Numbered from the stretch's first letter, positions 14,900-24,547 are shown. The stretch: DNA of 29,154 nt from JAGMCF01 sp964398885 (GCA_964398885.1 CAYNOU010000029.1:1-29154); one strand, 5' to 3'. Numbers and translations: made by a program. Notes: a model not told the origin generated them from the sequence alone.

Positions 14900-16000
14900 T
14901 TATTGCTTTCTAATAAATTGAATTATATCTTCAACAATTCTCGCGGCTGAGTCATATATTGACAGAGTCTTTATTGAATCTGACATTTTTATTAGTTTGT
15001 TTTTATTATTTATTAAATCAAGTATTTTTTGTAAAAGTAATTGAGGATTTAATTCTTGTTCTGTAATAATTTCAGCTGCACCTTTTTTCATAAAGCTTTT
15101 GGCGTTTTTCAGTTGATGCTGGCCTGCAGAATATGGGAAAGGAATTAGTATCGCAGGTAATCCAAAATGTGATATTTCACTTAATGAAATTGCACCAGCA
15201 CGACATATTACTAAATCAGATGCTGAGTAAGCATATTCAATATTGTTAAAGAACGGTTGAACTATTAATCCTTTTCTAATACCATATTTATTTTTTACCC
15301 TTTCAAAATCAAGGAAACCAGTTTGAAAAATTATTTGAATATCATTACTTAATATATCATTAATAATTCCATAAAAGTTTACATTTAATGCATGCGAGCC
15401 TTGACTTCCACCATAAATAAATATTGTTTTCTTATTTTCAAATTTCCAGAAGTTTAGAGCTTCTTCCTTACTAATTTTTTCAAATTTTCTAATTGGATTT
15501 CCTGTATATTTGATTTTTGTTCCGACAAGTCGGGATGATTTAAAATATTGTTTGGCATCTTTATTTCCTAAATATAGCCTTTTACAGGATTTAGCTAATA
15601 ACCTTGTACTGATTCCAGGAAAGCTATTTTGCTCTTGCAAAAAAATCGGTAGCTGAAGATATAAAGCAGCTAAGCCTGCTGCTCCAGATACAAATCCACC
15701 ACATCCTATAAATATATCAGTATTCATTTTATTAAATATTCTTTTTGTCTGTTCTATACTTTCTAACAAATAGAAAGGAAAAAGTAAGTTTTTGAAAGTA
15801 AGATAGCGATAGAGCCTTTGGGCATTTATTTTAACCACTTTAAAATTGTATTTTGGTATGATTATATTCTCAATTCCATTCCGGGCACCAATAAAAATTA
15901 TCTTCACATTATCAAATTTATTAATGAATCCTTCTGCTATGGAAATGCCCGGGAAAATATGGCCTCCGGTTCCTCCAGCAGCAATAGCAATGTTAATCAT
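14900..16000 (-). CDS. murG: UDP-GlcNAc:lipid I N-acetylglucosaminyltransferase MurG
   Basis: This 366-residue GT28 enzyme makes lipid II at the inner face of the membrane. The N-terminal AAGGTGGHIFPGISIA loop, GCGGFVSGAAGLAA, LQEQNSFPG, YTGNPIRK, FIYGGSQGSHALN and the UDP-GlcNAc-binding CRAGAISLSEI are all present and in order. Residues 155-161 (SSRLVGT) are a small extra segment before YTGNP, encoded by a short palindrome at 15519-15536. It lies in the linker between the two Rossmann domains. The gene sits three bases from ftsW and two from murC. Confidence 0.96.
   Translation of the reverse strand: MINIAIAAGGTGGHIFPGISIAEGFINKFDNVKIIFIGARNGIENIIIPKYNFKVVKINAQRLYRYLTFKNLLFPFYLLESIEQTKRIFNKMNTDIFIGCGGFVSGAAGLAALYLQLPIFLQEQNSFPGISTRLLAKSCKRLYLGNKDAKQYFKSSRLVGTKIKYTGNPIRKFEKISKEEALNFWKFENKKTIFIYGGSQGSHALNVNFYGIINDILSNDIQIIFQTGFLDFERVKNKYGIRKGLIVQPFFNNIEYAYSASDLVICRAGAISLSEISHFGLPAILIPFPYSAGQHQLKNAKSFMKKGAAEIITEQELNPQLLLQKILDLINNKNKLIKMSDSIKTLSIYDSAARIVEDIIQFIRKQ
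15519..15536. repeat. Short palindrome inside murG
   Basis: TTCCGACAAGTCGGGAT contains CCGAC-AA-GTCGG and is close to the TCCCGA/TCGGGA palindromes of the intergenic repeats. It encodes a few residues just before the conserved TGNP motif. Being short, it could be coincidental. Confidence 0.35.
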
Positions 16001-16003
16001 ATC

Positions 16004-17140
16004 TCATGACCTATTATTATTTAATCTTGCTCTACGACTGGCATTAAGAATAGTCGCAATTGATATTGAATCCGCAAGCAATGCAGAACCACCATAACTT
16101 ATAAATGGCAGACTAACACCCGTTGATGGTATCAAACTTGTAACAACTCCGATATTAATAATAACATTATATGCAAAATTAAAAGTGAGTCCTGCAATAA
16201 GGAGCGTATAGAAAAGGTCATTAGACCTTTGTGCCAATGTAAAACAACCTAAAATAAGAATTAGATATAAAGCAATTAATAAAGTTGTGCCTAAAAATCC
16301 AAACTCTTCGCCAAATATTGCAAAAATGTAATCGGTCTTTGCAAATGGCAAATAGAAAAGTTTTGCTCGCCCCTGATTGCTTCCTCTACCGTATAATCTT
16401 CCATTAGACAGAGCAACTAATGATTCACGAGGTTGATAGCAATATTTTTCTTCTACCTCTTTACTTAATTGCTTGCCAGAAACAAATTTTGAAAATGCCG
16501 AATATCGTGCTGTCCTATATTCTGGTCCAAACTTGAATACCAATATTACCACTAAAATAGCCAAAGAAGCTATAAAAAAAATAGTTGATACTTTTATTCT
16601 TCCAACAAATAGTATGCTTAGATAAATTAAAAAAAGAATTGCAGCAGTACTTAAATCCGGTTCTTTATAAATTAAAAAAAAGCATATTAAAGGAAAGATA
16701 ATTATAGGTTCAAATTTCTTTAAAAATTGAATTGGTTTTGACTGTTCTATCAAATTCTTATTTTTTACAAGAAAATGGGATAGATAAAATATTAACATTA
16801 GTCTAACAAATGTGCTTGGTTGAAATCTAATTGGGCCTATATGAAGCCATCTAATTGAGTAATTTATACAAACTCCTAAACCTGGCAAAAAAACTGCAAA
16901 TAGTAATAGTAATCCTAAAATTATAATGGGGAAAGCAAACTTTCTCAGCTTTTTCAAATCTATAAAAAGGAATATGAAAAAGAAAATGATAGATATTCCT
17001 GTCCATATTAATTGCTTTAAAAAATCATAATTATTGAAACGAAATGAACTGATATTACCTATCAGTATAAGTCCAAGTAAAACCAGAATAATACAGATAT
17101 AAACAATAGAATCTTCAATTATCTTTGTGGCGATTTTCAT
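16004..17140 (-). CDS. ftsW: SEDS-family glycosyltransferase FtsW
   Basis: About 378 residues with some ten membrane helices. The SEDS landmarks are present: FQPSTFVRLMLIFYLSHFL, KEPDLSTAAILFLIYLSILF, the extracytoplasmic loop with RGSNQGRAKLFYLPFAKTD, FAIFGEEFGFLG, and SLIPSTGVSLPFISYGGSALL at the end. FtsW polymerises lipid II into glycan strands with its partner transpeptidase FtsI, encoded upstream. The ATG at 17140 overlaps murD by 26 bases. The longer TTG start at 17158 would add six residues and cannot be excluded. Confidence 0.94.
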   Translation of the reverse strand: MKIATKIIEDSIVYICIILVLLGLILIGNISSFRFNNYDFLKQLIWTGISIIFFFIFLFIDLKKLRKFAFPIIILGLLLLFAVFLPGLGVCINYSIRWLHIGPIRFQPSTFVRLMLIFYLSHFLVKNKNLIEQSKPIQFLKKFEPIIIFPLICFFLIYKEPDLSTAAILFLIYLSILFVGRIKVSTIFFIASLAILVVILVFKFGPEYRTARYSAFSKFVSGKQLSKEVEEKYCYQPRESLVALSNGRLYGRGSNQGRAKLFYLPFAKTDYIFAIFGEEFGFLGTTLLIALYLILILGCFTLAQRSNDLFYTLLIAGLTFNFAYNVIINIGVVTSLIPSTGVSLPFISYGGSALLADSISIATILNASRRARLNNNRS

Positions 17141-18509
17141 TCTCTTTTTGTAAGTCAAAAACTATCTCTTTAAATTTTCTTCCGCGCTCCTCAAAGTTTT
17201 TAAACATATCATAACTTGCACAACCTGGTGATAGAAGAACATAATCTCCTTTATTAGCAATTTCAAAAGCCTTTTTAGTAGCATCTCTTAAATTCTTAAC
17301 AATATGTATTTTTACAACATCTGAAAAGGTTTTATATAAAATGTCTTTTGTCTGACCAAATACTACAAGATTTCTTACATTTTCTTTTATGTATAATTTC
17401 AGAGGAGAAAAATCTTCATTCTTACTTGAACCCCCCATAATCAAGTTTATTGGAGCATTCAAGGCTTGGAGAGCAGTCTTTACAGAAGCGCCATTTGTTG
17501 CTTTGGAGTCATTTATAAAATTTATTCCCTTTATTGAGATAATGGATTCCAAGCGATGCCTCAGTCCTGAAAAAGTTAAAATCCCGTCTGAAATCTCATT
17601 TGAATCTAACCCACAGTGATAGCATGCAATAGCTGATGCAGAAATATTGCTTACATTATGTAATCCCATAACAGGCAAATCTTCAAAACTAATCTTAATT
17701 TTAGGTTGATTCGGATATTGAATTATAAACTGATTATTTTCTACAAAAATATTTTGATTAATCGGTTTATTAAGACTAAAAAATTCCTTCTGAACCTCAA
17801 AACCATTTGCGATATTTTTACAAATAGAATCGTCGTAATTTAAAATAGTAAGTTCATTTTCAGTTTGATTTAATAAAATTTTTGATTTAGATTCAACATA
17901 ATTATTGAAATTTTTATATCTATCTAAATGGTCGGGAGTAACATTTAAAATAATGCTGATGTCTGGTTTAAATTCAAATATTGTATCCAATTGAAAACTA
18001 CTAATTTCCAAGACTATGAAATCATAAATGTCTTTCTCTATTTGAAATGATGTAAAGGCATGTCCAATATTTCCACCAAGAATAGCGTTTTTGCCAGCTT
18101 TTTTTAATATATGATAAATCAATGTAGCTGTAGTGCTTTTGCCATTTGAACCAGTAACAGCAATTATTTTACAGTTGAAATCTTTCACAATTTGATAACC
18201 AAGTTCAATCTCACTCCAAACAGGTATTCCTTTTTTGGCTGCTTTTTTTAATATTGAAATGTTTGTCTGAACGCCAGGACTAATAATTATTAAATCAGAA
18301 TTAAGAACTTTCGCGGTATGTCCACCCGATTCAAATTCATAATCTTTTAAGAATTGTGTATCAATCCCTGCGAACGCTGTGACAGATTCATTTTTCGGTT
18401 TAATTTCTGAAAGAAAAGGTATTGCTCCTAATTTTTTTAATTTAATTGCGACTGAGATACCGCTGCAAGCCATACCCAGAATTGCAACTCTCTTATCTTT
18501 GAAATTCAT
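17115..18509 (-). CDS. murD: UDP-N-acetylmuramoylalanine-D-glutamate ligase MurD
   Basis: This 464-residue Mur ligase adds D-Glu to UDP-MurNAc-L-Ala. It has the N-terminal Rossmann segment VAILGMACSGISVA, the P-loop TGSNGKSTTATLIYHIL (120-127 core), EISSFQLDTI, NVTPDHLDRY, and the MurD-typical INDSKATNGAS and LSPGCASYDMFKNFEERG. The last motif places it as MurD rather than MurE or MurF. It ends overlapping the start of ftsW and begins two bases after mraY. Confidence 0.97.
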   Translation of the reverse strand: MNFKDKRVAILGMACSGISVAIKLKKLGAIPFLSEIKPKNESVTAFAGIDTQFLKDYEFESGGHTAKVLNSDLIIISPGVQTNISILKKAAKKGIPVWSEIELGYQIVKDFNCKIIAVTGSNGKSTTATLIYHILKKAGKNAILGGNIGHAFTSFQIEKDIYDFIVLEISSFQLDTIFEFKPDISIILNVTPDHLDRYKNFNNYVESKSKILLNQTENELTILNYDDSICKNIANGFEVQKEFFSLNKPINQNIFVENNQFIIQYPNQPKIKISFEDLPVMGLHNVSNISASAIACYHCGLDSNEISDGILTFSGLRHRLESIISIKGINFINDSKATNGASVKTALQALNAPINLIMGGSSKNEDFSPLKLYIKENVRNLVVFGQTKDILYKTFSDVVKIHIVKNLRDATKKAFEIANKGDYVLLSPGCASYDMFKNFEERGRKFKEIVFDLQKENENRHKDN

Positions 18510-18510
18510 G

Positions 18511-19614
18511 TTATCTTAATTTTAATGTAAGAAGTCCTAAAGCAGTCAGAAACATTGCAATAATCCAAAACCGTATAACAATTTTCTCCTCTGACCAACC
18601 TTTTAATTCAAAATGGTGATGAATTGGCGCACATAAAAAAACTCTTTTCCCTTTACCAGTTTTAATCCGTGTATGCCTGAAATATAATCTCTGGATTAAA
18701 GAAGAAACTGCTTCAATAACAAACACGGCACTAATGATAAGAAAGAATATTTCTTCTTTAATCAGAATTGCAAGCACTGCAAGTATTCCTCCCATAGAGA
18801 GTGCACCAGTGTCACCCATAAAAATTGAGGCAGGCTTTATATTAAACCAGAGAAATCCTAAAATTGTCCCTATAATTGCAGAGGTAAAAATCGTGAGTTC
18901 ACCCGCTTCTTTTATAAATTCAATTCTCAAATACTTTGCAATAACAAAATTACCCTTAACATAACACATAACACCTAATCCAAAGGCAGTCAACGCGATA
19001 CACCCGGCAGCCAGACCATCCAAACCATCAGTTAAGTTTACTGCATTTGAGTAAAATGTAACAAATAATGCAACAAACGGAATAAAAAATATTCCTAATG
19101 AAAAAGATGTATTTTTCAAAAACGGTATGTTTATCTGAGTAATTGTATTTGTCTTTTCATAACCAAGATATAAAACAAATGCAATAATTAACCCTAAAAC
19201 AATCTGACCTGATATTTTATATTTTTCTATTAAGCCTTCTTCTGCATGTTGTACATTTTTTAGATAATCATCCCAAAACCCTAAACCTGCCAGCCATAAT
19301 GTCACTAATATGGCTATTAAAACATAGGGATTTGTTAAATTGTTCCAAAGAAGGGCAGAAAGAATCAAGCCCATACCAATAATAATTCCACCCATTGTTG
19401 GGGTCCCCTTTTTTGCCTTATGAGAAACTGGTAAATAATCGCTAATAGCTTCAGTTATCTGGTACTTACGCAATGCTTTTATGATTTTAGGACCAAAAAT
19501 AAAGCATATTAAGATCGCAGTTAGAAAGGCACCGACTGCACGAAATGTAATATATTGAAACACATTAAAAATTGTATGATACTTAACCAGAGGATATAAT
19601 ATATGATAAAACAT
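18511..19614 (-). CDS. mraY: Phospho-N-acetylmuramoyl-pentapeptide transferase MraY
   Basis: This 367-residue polytopic enzyme transfers phospho-MurNAc-pentapeptide to undecaprenyl phosphate, giving lipid I. The family signatures are KKGTPTMGGIII, FWDDYLKN (residues 113-120, catalytic Asp pair), NAVNLTDGLDGLAAG, FMGDTGALSMGG, and APIHHHFELKGWSE. About ten membrane helices are spread along its length. Its ATG overlaps the murF stop by one base (TAATG). Confidence 0.97.
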   Translation of the reverse strand: MFYHILYPLVKYHTIFNVFQYITFRAVGAFLTAILICFIFGPKIIKALRKYQITEAISDYLPVSHKAKKGTPTMGGIIIGMGLILSALLWNNLTNPYVLIAILVTLWLAGLGFWDDYLKNVQHAEEGLIEKYKISGQIVLGLIIAFVLYLGYEKTNTITQINIPFLKNTSFSLGIFFIPFVALFVTFYSNAVNLTDGLDGLAAGCIALTAFGLGVMCYVKGNFVIAKYLRIEFIKEAGELTIFTSAIIGTILGFLWFNIKPASIFMGDTGALSMGGILAVLAILIKEEIFFLIISAVFVIEAVSSLIQRLYFRHTRIKTGKGKRVFLCAPIHHHFELKGWSEEKIVIRFWIIAMFLTALGLLTLKLR

Positions 19615-20954
19615 TAGTCAACCAACCTTTCTACAATTTTTTCCATCTCTAAAGCTCGGGAACCTTTAACTAAAATAGCAGACTGTTTCGGGAAATGAAA
19701 ATTTCCGGCATTTCCAACAAATTCATCAATTGAATTATAATGATTGCTGCTATTAAATTCTCGCGATAATTCACCAATTGAAATAACCCTATTTAATTTC
19801 ATCTTTTCTAATAAATTTCCAATTTGTTTATGAAACTCAATACTTTTGTCCCCCAATTCTAACATATCGCCTAAAATAGCAAATTTATAGAGATTATGTG
19901 TACTAACCAAATAACTTAATGCAGCACGCATTGAAACAGGATTCGCATTGTAACAATCAGCAATAATCATCCAATCATTAATCTTATTGTGAAGTATTTC
20001 CATTCTTAAATTAATCTCTGGTTTTTGTAATAATCCCTCCTGAATTTCTTTGTGAGTTAAACCAAATTCTTTTCCAAGAATAATTGCAGGAATAGCATTA
20101 AATATATTGTGTTTGCCATTGTTAAATATGAAATAGCTTTCGTCATTTAATTTGAATGAAAGTCTCTCATTTTCTAAATCTATTGAAGAAAGTTCAAAAT
20201 CATTATTGCCTATTCCATAAGAAATGTAATTTTCACAACCTTTATATTCGTGAAGAAATTTTATATCTCCATTAAAGATTTTTAAACTTCGTTCTGACGA
20301 ATATTTGAAAATATCAAATTTTTCTTTGAAAACACCTTCAATGTCTTGAAAAAATTCCAGATGCGATTCGCCTATACTTGTAATAATTGAGATATTTGGG
20401 TCGCAAATTTGTGTTAAACTTTTAATCTCACCAAAGCGATTAGTGCCAAGTTCCAATATTGAAATCTCATGCGAATTATTCATATCAAAAATTGATAAAG
20501 GTAATCCAACAACAGTATTGAAGTTCCCTTTTGTCTTATGAACATTATATTTTATTGATAACACATTTGCTATAAACTCTTTTGTTAATGTCTTACCTAC
20601 AGACCCGGTAATTCCAACAACAGGTAATTCAAATTGTTTTTTATAATATTTTGCCAATTTACCCAATGCCGTTAAAGTATTATCAACATATATTAATTTT
20701 TTATCCTTTCTGATGTTCGGAGGTGTATATTCCACAACTGCAATCTGTGCCCCATTCTTTAAAGCTTCAGATACAAAGTTGTGACCATCATAATTTTCCC
20801 CTTTAAGAGCAAAAAAAATTGAATTTATATTTTTTAAATCCCTTTCGTTTATTTTTCTGCTATCAGTAAAAATCCTGTTAACTAATATATCTGCCTTATT
20901 TCCAGTTTTTCCATTTATGGCTGTGACAATTTCTTTAATACTTATTTCTTTCAT
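19614..20954 (-). CDS. murF: UDP-MurNAc-tripeptide-D-alanyl-D-alanine ligase MurF
   Basis: This 446-residue Mur ligase adds D-Ala-D-Ala. It shows IFTDSRKI and FALKGENYDGHNFV (N-terminal UDP domain), the P-loop GITGSVGKTLTKEF (117-122 core), NTVVGLPLSI, LELGTNRFGEI, SIGESHLEFF, DCYNANPVSMRAAL and ILVKGSRALEMEKIV. The last two are MurF hallmarks and rule out MurE. It is directly behind ftsI but separated by 165 bases where murE is normally encoded. The ribosome-binding site is weak. Confidence 0.96.
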   Translation of the reverse strand: MKEISIKEIVTAINGKTGNKADILVNRIFTDSRKINERDLKNINSIFFALKGENYDGHNFVSEALKNGAQIAVVEYTPPNIRKDKKLIYVDNTLTALGKLAKYYKKQFELPVVGITGSVGKTLTKEFIANVLSIKYNVHKTKGNFNTVVGLPLSIFDMNNSHEISILELGTNRFGEIKSLTQICDPNISIITSIGESHLEFFQDIEGVFKEKFDIFKYSSERSLKIFNGDIKFLHEYKGCENYISYGIGNNDFELSSIDLENERLSFKLNDESYFIFNNGKHNIFNAIPAIILGKEFGLTHKEIQEGLLQKPEINLRMEILHNKINDWMIIADCYNANPVSMRAALSYLVSTHNLYKFAILGDMLELGDKSIEFHKQIGNLLEKMKLNRVISIGELSREFNSSNHYNSIDEFVGNAGNFHFPKQSAILVKGSRALEMEKIVERLVD

Positions 20955-21119
20955 GAATTTAGATTCCTATTCTGCTTTTTTATCAAACAGTGAAAAATAT
21001 ATAAATATAATATTTTTCAGGCATTAAAAAAACAACATTCTTTTCATGCCAAAGGCAGATCCTTCGGATATTACATAGACTTTTAAAAGAATTGTTTAGT
21101 CAAGTTAATCGCAAGCTTT
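20955..21119. other. Gap where murE is normally found
   Basis: This 165-base non-coding stretch separates ftsI and murF. In most dcw clusters murE, a gene of about 1.5 kb, lies here. It contains an AT-rich hairpin, TGAAAAATAT (20991-21000) and ATATTTTTCA (21010-21019). I find no murE remnant in the sequence. Confidence 0.6.
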
Positions 21120-23159
21120 CTAAAAATTTTGCACAAGATTTTCTTTAGATTTGTCCTCAGCAATAATCATTATTGGAAATTTTTCCAGCATAGATGTCCC
21201 TGGTTTTGGGAACTGATTAGTTACAAATTCTCCATTTCCAAAAATAGTATAAGAGAGATTTTTCCCTGACAAAAATTTTTCTAATTCTGAAATCTGTAAG
21301 CCAACACAATCAGGCACTAAAACATAATCTTGACTAACTTGATTAATCACATTAATTAAATTAGAATTGGAAAGGACGGTAATTTCCTCAACGATTTTCT
21401 TAAAAGTAGGCGCTGCACAAATGCTCCCGAACCGATGGTCATAATCTGGTTCATCAAAAATTATTAGCATTACAATTTGTGGGTCTTCAACAGGAAAGAA
21501 TCCAACAAAACTTGAAATATATTTATTTTCGTCATAACCAGTCCCATCAATTTTTTTCTTCTCAGCCGTTCCGGTTTTTCCTGCAATATTTACAAAGTCT
21601 AATTTTGCATTAATTCCAAAGCCATCATCTACAACAGCTTTAAGAAATGTTTTCAATGTATCCAAAGCATTAGTATTGGAAATTTGTTTTATAACTTCCT
21701 TTTTTGATTCAAATAAAACATCACCTTCATTATTGACAATCTTTTTAATTATTTGCGGCTGTAGCAGATTCCCACCATTAGCTAAAGCACCATAGGCAAA
21801 AACTAATTGTATGGCAGTCACAGAAATTTCCTGTCCAAATGAAAGTGAATGAAGGGAATATTTTGACCACTCTGATGGCTTGTAAAGAATGCCCGAGCTT
21901 TCTCCATTTAATGTGATTCCTGTTTTGTTTCCAAAACCCAGTTCTATCATTCTATTATATAAATTGGCTTTAGTCAACTTATCCGCTATTCGTGTTATAC
22001 CAACATTACTTGAATGAACAATCACATCCTTAAATGTTAATTCTTTATATGGCTTTACATCAGAAATGACCCTTCTTCCTATCTTTCGTGTACGGCAATC
22101 AATAATATCTGTGGATTTGAACAAACCCTTTTCAATAGCTAATAGAGCGGTTATAGGTTTTAATGTTGACCCTGGTTCAAATAACCAATTAATCGGAAAT
22201 ATTGGCATAGAATGTTTAGTTCTTATAGAAGCATTCAAATTCTCTGATGAGATTCCACTCATTGCGAGAATGTCACCATTTTTCGGTGAAATTATGATAC
22301 CGATTGCATTCTTCGCATTGTAATCTTTTAAACCTTCTTTTAAATTTCTTTCCAAAATTGATTGCATATGAGCATCAATAGACAGATAGACCGAATTTCC
22401 TTTAATAGGCTTTTGAGTATCCATATTAGTGAAATGATAATGCCAACCTGTACCATATTGGATAACTTCAGCCCATCCATCAATACCAGTTAGCTCTTTA
22501 TCAAAAGTTCCTTCAACACCACATAGACCACTTCCATTTGTATAATAGCCTATCAAGGCACCAGCCAAATTTCCCAATGGATATACTCTTACTGACGGTT
22601 GTTTATAGAAATTTATTCCAACAATCTTGCTTTTCTCTAGTTCAGATAATATATTATTCTTATTAATAACATCTATATTTGTTGAAAGCTCAAATCCATT
22701 TGGATAATTATAGGCAAAATTCTTAATTCTCTTTTCATAAATACTTGGTGAGTTATCCGTATATCGGGCTATTATTTCAGAAATTGTTTTGTATATTATC
22801 TGTTTTTCATCCGCAAGACCCGATTCTATCCCCGATTCACCCTTCGCAGTGCTACGGAGAACGGGTATATCGGGGTCTCGGAGCTGGCGGACAGAATCAG
22901 TATAACTCCAATGAGTAATTGCTGGACAAAGTTCAAGTTTAAATACTTTCTTATTTTCAACAAAAGGTATGCCATTACGGTCATAGATAATTCCACGTTC
23001 AGCTGGAATCACTATTTTTTTGTTTTTGTAACGATAATATTTGTTAAAGTAATTGTATGTATCTAAAATTTGAATAGAGTAAAGTCTGTATATAATTAAT
23101 AAAAAAATGCTCACAAAAATAATTTTTATAACAAAGATACGACCTTTACAAGTTAGCAT
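21120..23159 (-). CDS. ftsI: Division transpeptidase FtsI (PBP3-type) with PASTA domain
   Basis: This 679-residue bitopic class B penicillin-binding protein has an N-terminal membrane helix at about 9-26 and a pedestal with PAERGIIYDRNGIPF. The transpeptidase domain carries the active-site STLK at 331-334, SSN at 383-385 and KTG at 528-530. A single PASTA domain near the C-terminus starts at VLVPDCVGLQISELEKF. It cross-links septal peptidoglycan with FtsW. Residues 90-117 (RQLRDPDIPVLRS... to SGLA) are an extra segment in the pedestal encoded by a GC-rich repeat. They break an otherwise continuous region between HWSYTDSV and DEKQIIYKTI. It lies downstream of the ftsL-like gene, as usual. Confidence 0.95.
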   Translation of the reverse strand: MLTCKGRIFVIKIIFVSIFLLIIYRLYSIQILDTYNYFNKYYRYKNKKIVIPAERGIIYDRNGIPFVENKKVFKLELCPAITHWSYTDSVRQLRDPDIPVLRSTAKGESGIESGLADEKQIIYKTISEIIARYTDNSPSIYEKRIKNFAYNYPNGFELSTNIDVINKNNILSELEKSKIVGINFYKQPSVRVYPLGNLAGALIGYYTNGSGLCGVEGTFDKELTGIDGWAEVIQYGTGWHYHFTNMDTQKPIKGNSVYLSIDAHMQSILERNLKEGLKDYNAKNAIGIIISPKNGDILAMSGISSENLNASIRTKHSMPIFPINWLFEPGSTLKPITALLAIEKGLFKSTDIIDCRTRKIGRRVISDVKPYKELTFKDVIVHSSNVGITRIADKLTKANLYNRMIELGFGNKTGITLNGESSGILYKPSEWSKYSLHSLSFGQEISVTAIQLVFAYGALANGGNLLQPQIIKKIVNNEGDVLFESKKEVIKQISNTNALDTLKTFLKAVVDDGFGINAKLDFVNIAGKTGTAEKKKIDGTGYDENKYISSFVGFFPVEDPQIVMLIIFDEPDYDHRFGSICAAPTFKKIVEEITVLSNSNLINVINQVSQDYVLVPDCVGLQISELEKFLSGKNLSYTIFGNGEFVTNQFPKPGTSMLEKFPIMIIAEDKSKENLVQNF
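22810..22891. repeat. GC-rich inverted-repeat element inserted in frame in ftsI
   Basis: The ends TCCGC (22810-22814) and GCGGA (22887-22891) and the inner arms AGACCCGAT / ATCGGGGTCT form an imperfect inverted repeat of about 82 bases. Its GC content is well above that of the surrounding gene. On the coding strand it reads CCGTAGCACTGCGAAGG, like the intergenic block at 1216-1251. The frame remains open. Confidence 0.7.
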
Positions 23160-23265
23160 TTTTAATCAGCCTACTCCGTATTATGTATACAAAAATTTTG
23201 GAACCACTCAATTTACTTATCTGAATCTATTAAATTTTAATAGATTACAGACATATTGTTTCGTA

Positions 23266-23610
23266 TCATTTATCAGCAGCAATAGCTTCTGGAGAAAGGA
23301 AATTTTGAAAAGTATACTTGAAGTCACTTTTATTAATCCGACATTTTTGGACACAGATAATATCATCCGGTTTAGGAAATTCCATATCAAGTTCGTTTAT
23401 TGCAATACAAATTATACGAGTATCGTTTGAGAGTTCATTTATTCTATTTTCCAGATTAGAAATAATATCCTTATAATTCTGTGCTACATTATCCAGTTCG
23501 TATATTGTCTTTTGCTGTGATATGCAAGTGTATTTCAACCAGATTGATGTTACAATAAAGGAAAAGATTAAGATAAAAATTATAAGTGTTATCAATCGTT
23601 TATAATTCAT
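23266..23610 (-). CDS. ftsL: FtsL-like bitopic division protein
   Basis: The 114-residue product has a short basic start (MNYKRL), one membrane helix at about 6-24, and an extracytoplasmic coiled coil (QQKTIYELDNVAQNYKDII, LENRINELSND). That is the architecture of FtsL. Sequence identity is too low to name it by motif. The call rests on topology, size and its invariant dcw position between rsmH and ftsI. FtsL forms the FtsQLB complex that activates FtsWI. It starts two bases after the rsmH stop. No function can be given for the longer C-terminal region (residues 70-114). Confidence 0.75.
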   Translation of the reverse strand: MNYKRLITLIIFILIFSFIVTSIWLKYTCISQQKTIYELDNVAQNYKDIISNLENRINELSNDTRIICIAINELDMEFPKPDDIICVQKCRINKSDFKYTFQNFLSPEAIAADK

Positions 23611-23611
23611 T

Positions 23612-24547
23612 TTAACATCTCTCTGCTACCCTTAGTTTCGCGCTTCTTGCTCGTGGGTTTTTCTCTATCTCTCTGGCAGAAGGCATCCTGGGGTGTTTAG
23701 TAATAATTTTCAGCCTTTGTTCCTTATTGCATACACATTTTGGGAAACTTGGAGGACATATACATTTCAGATTCTCATATTTGAAGAAGTTCTTTACAAT
23801 TCTATCTTCTAATGAATGATAAGAAATAACAACAATTCTACTACCCTTCTTCAGTACAGGCACGGCACTCTCTAATCCTTTTTGAAGAGAATCCAATTCT
23901 TTATTAACTTCAATTCGTATTGCCTGGAAAACTCGGGCAATGGATTTAATTGAATATCTCTTTGGAATAACATCTTCAATTAATTCTCGTAACTGAAATG
24001 TGGTTTTGATAGGCTTTTTAGTTCTTGATTCAACTATCTTCTTAGTAATTCTTTTCCAATACCTATCTTCCCCATATTCATGTATAACTCTTGCTAATTC
24101 AGTTTTGGGATAAAAGTTTACTACTTCATAGGCAGAAACATTCCCATTCTGGTTCATCCGCATATCTAATCTTGCATTATGGGAAAAACTAAATCCTCTA
24201 TTATTTGTAATAATCTGATGTGAGGATATACCTAAATCAAATAGTATTCCATCAATACTATCTATACGGTTTAATGCTAATGCAGAGGATAAATAGGAAA
24301 AATTTTTATTAACAAATATAATTCTGTTCTCCTTTGCAAGTGGGCGGATTAGTTTTAGTTTAGCATATTCAATAGCATCTTTATCTGCATCAAATGCGAC
24401 AACAGTAATATCATCTACGGCTTCAAACATAGCTGATAGATGTCCTCCACCACCAAGTGTTGCATCTACATAAATTCCTTTACTTTTAATTTTCAAGAAA
24501 TCTATCGCTTCTTTTCTAAAGACTGGAGTATGAAAATTATTCATCAT
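23612..24547 (-). CDS. rsmH: 16S rRNA (cytosine1402-N4)-methyltransferase RsmH
   Basis: This 311-residue SAM-dependent methyltransferase (formerly MraW) has HTPVFRKEAIDFL at the start, the SAM-binding VDATLGGGGHLSAM at about 27-40, GILFDLGISSHQI, the substrate-side RLDMRMNQ, and the C-terminal SYHSLEDRIVKNFF and RSAKLRVAER. It methylates C1402 in the ribosomal P site. It overlaps mraZ by four bases (ATGA), with two consecutive ATG codons at the start, so 24544 is an equally good start. Confidence 0.97.
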   Translation of the reverse strand: MMNNFHTPVFRKEAIDFLKIKSKGIYVDATLGGGGHLSAMFEAVDDITVVAFDADKDAIEYAKLKLIRPLAKENRIIFVNKNFSYLSSALALNRIDSIDGILFDLGISSHQIITNNRGFSFSHNARLDMRMNQNGNVSAYEVVNFYPKTELARVIHEYGEDRYWKRITKKIVESRTKKPIKTTFQLRELIEDVIPKRYSIKSIARVFQAIRIEVNKELDSLQKGLESAVPVLKKGSRIVVISYHSLEDRIVKNFFKYENLKCICPPSFPKCVCNKEQRLKIITKHPRMPSAREIEKNPRARSAKLRVAERC

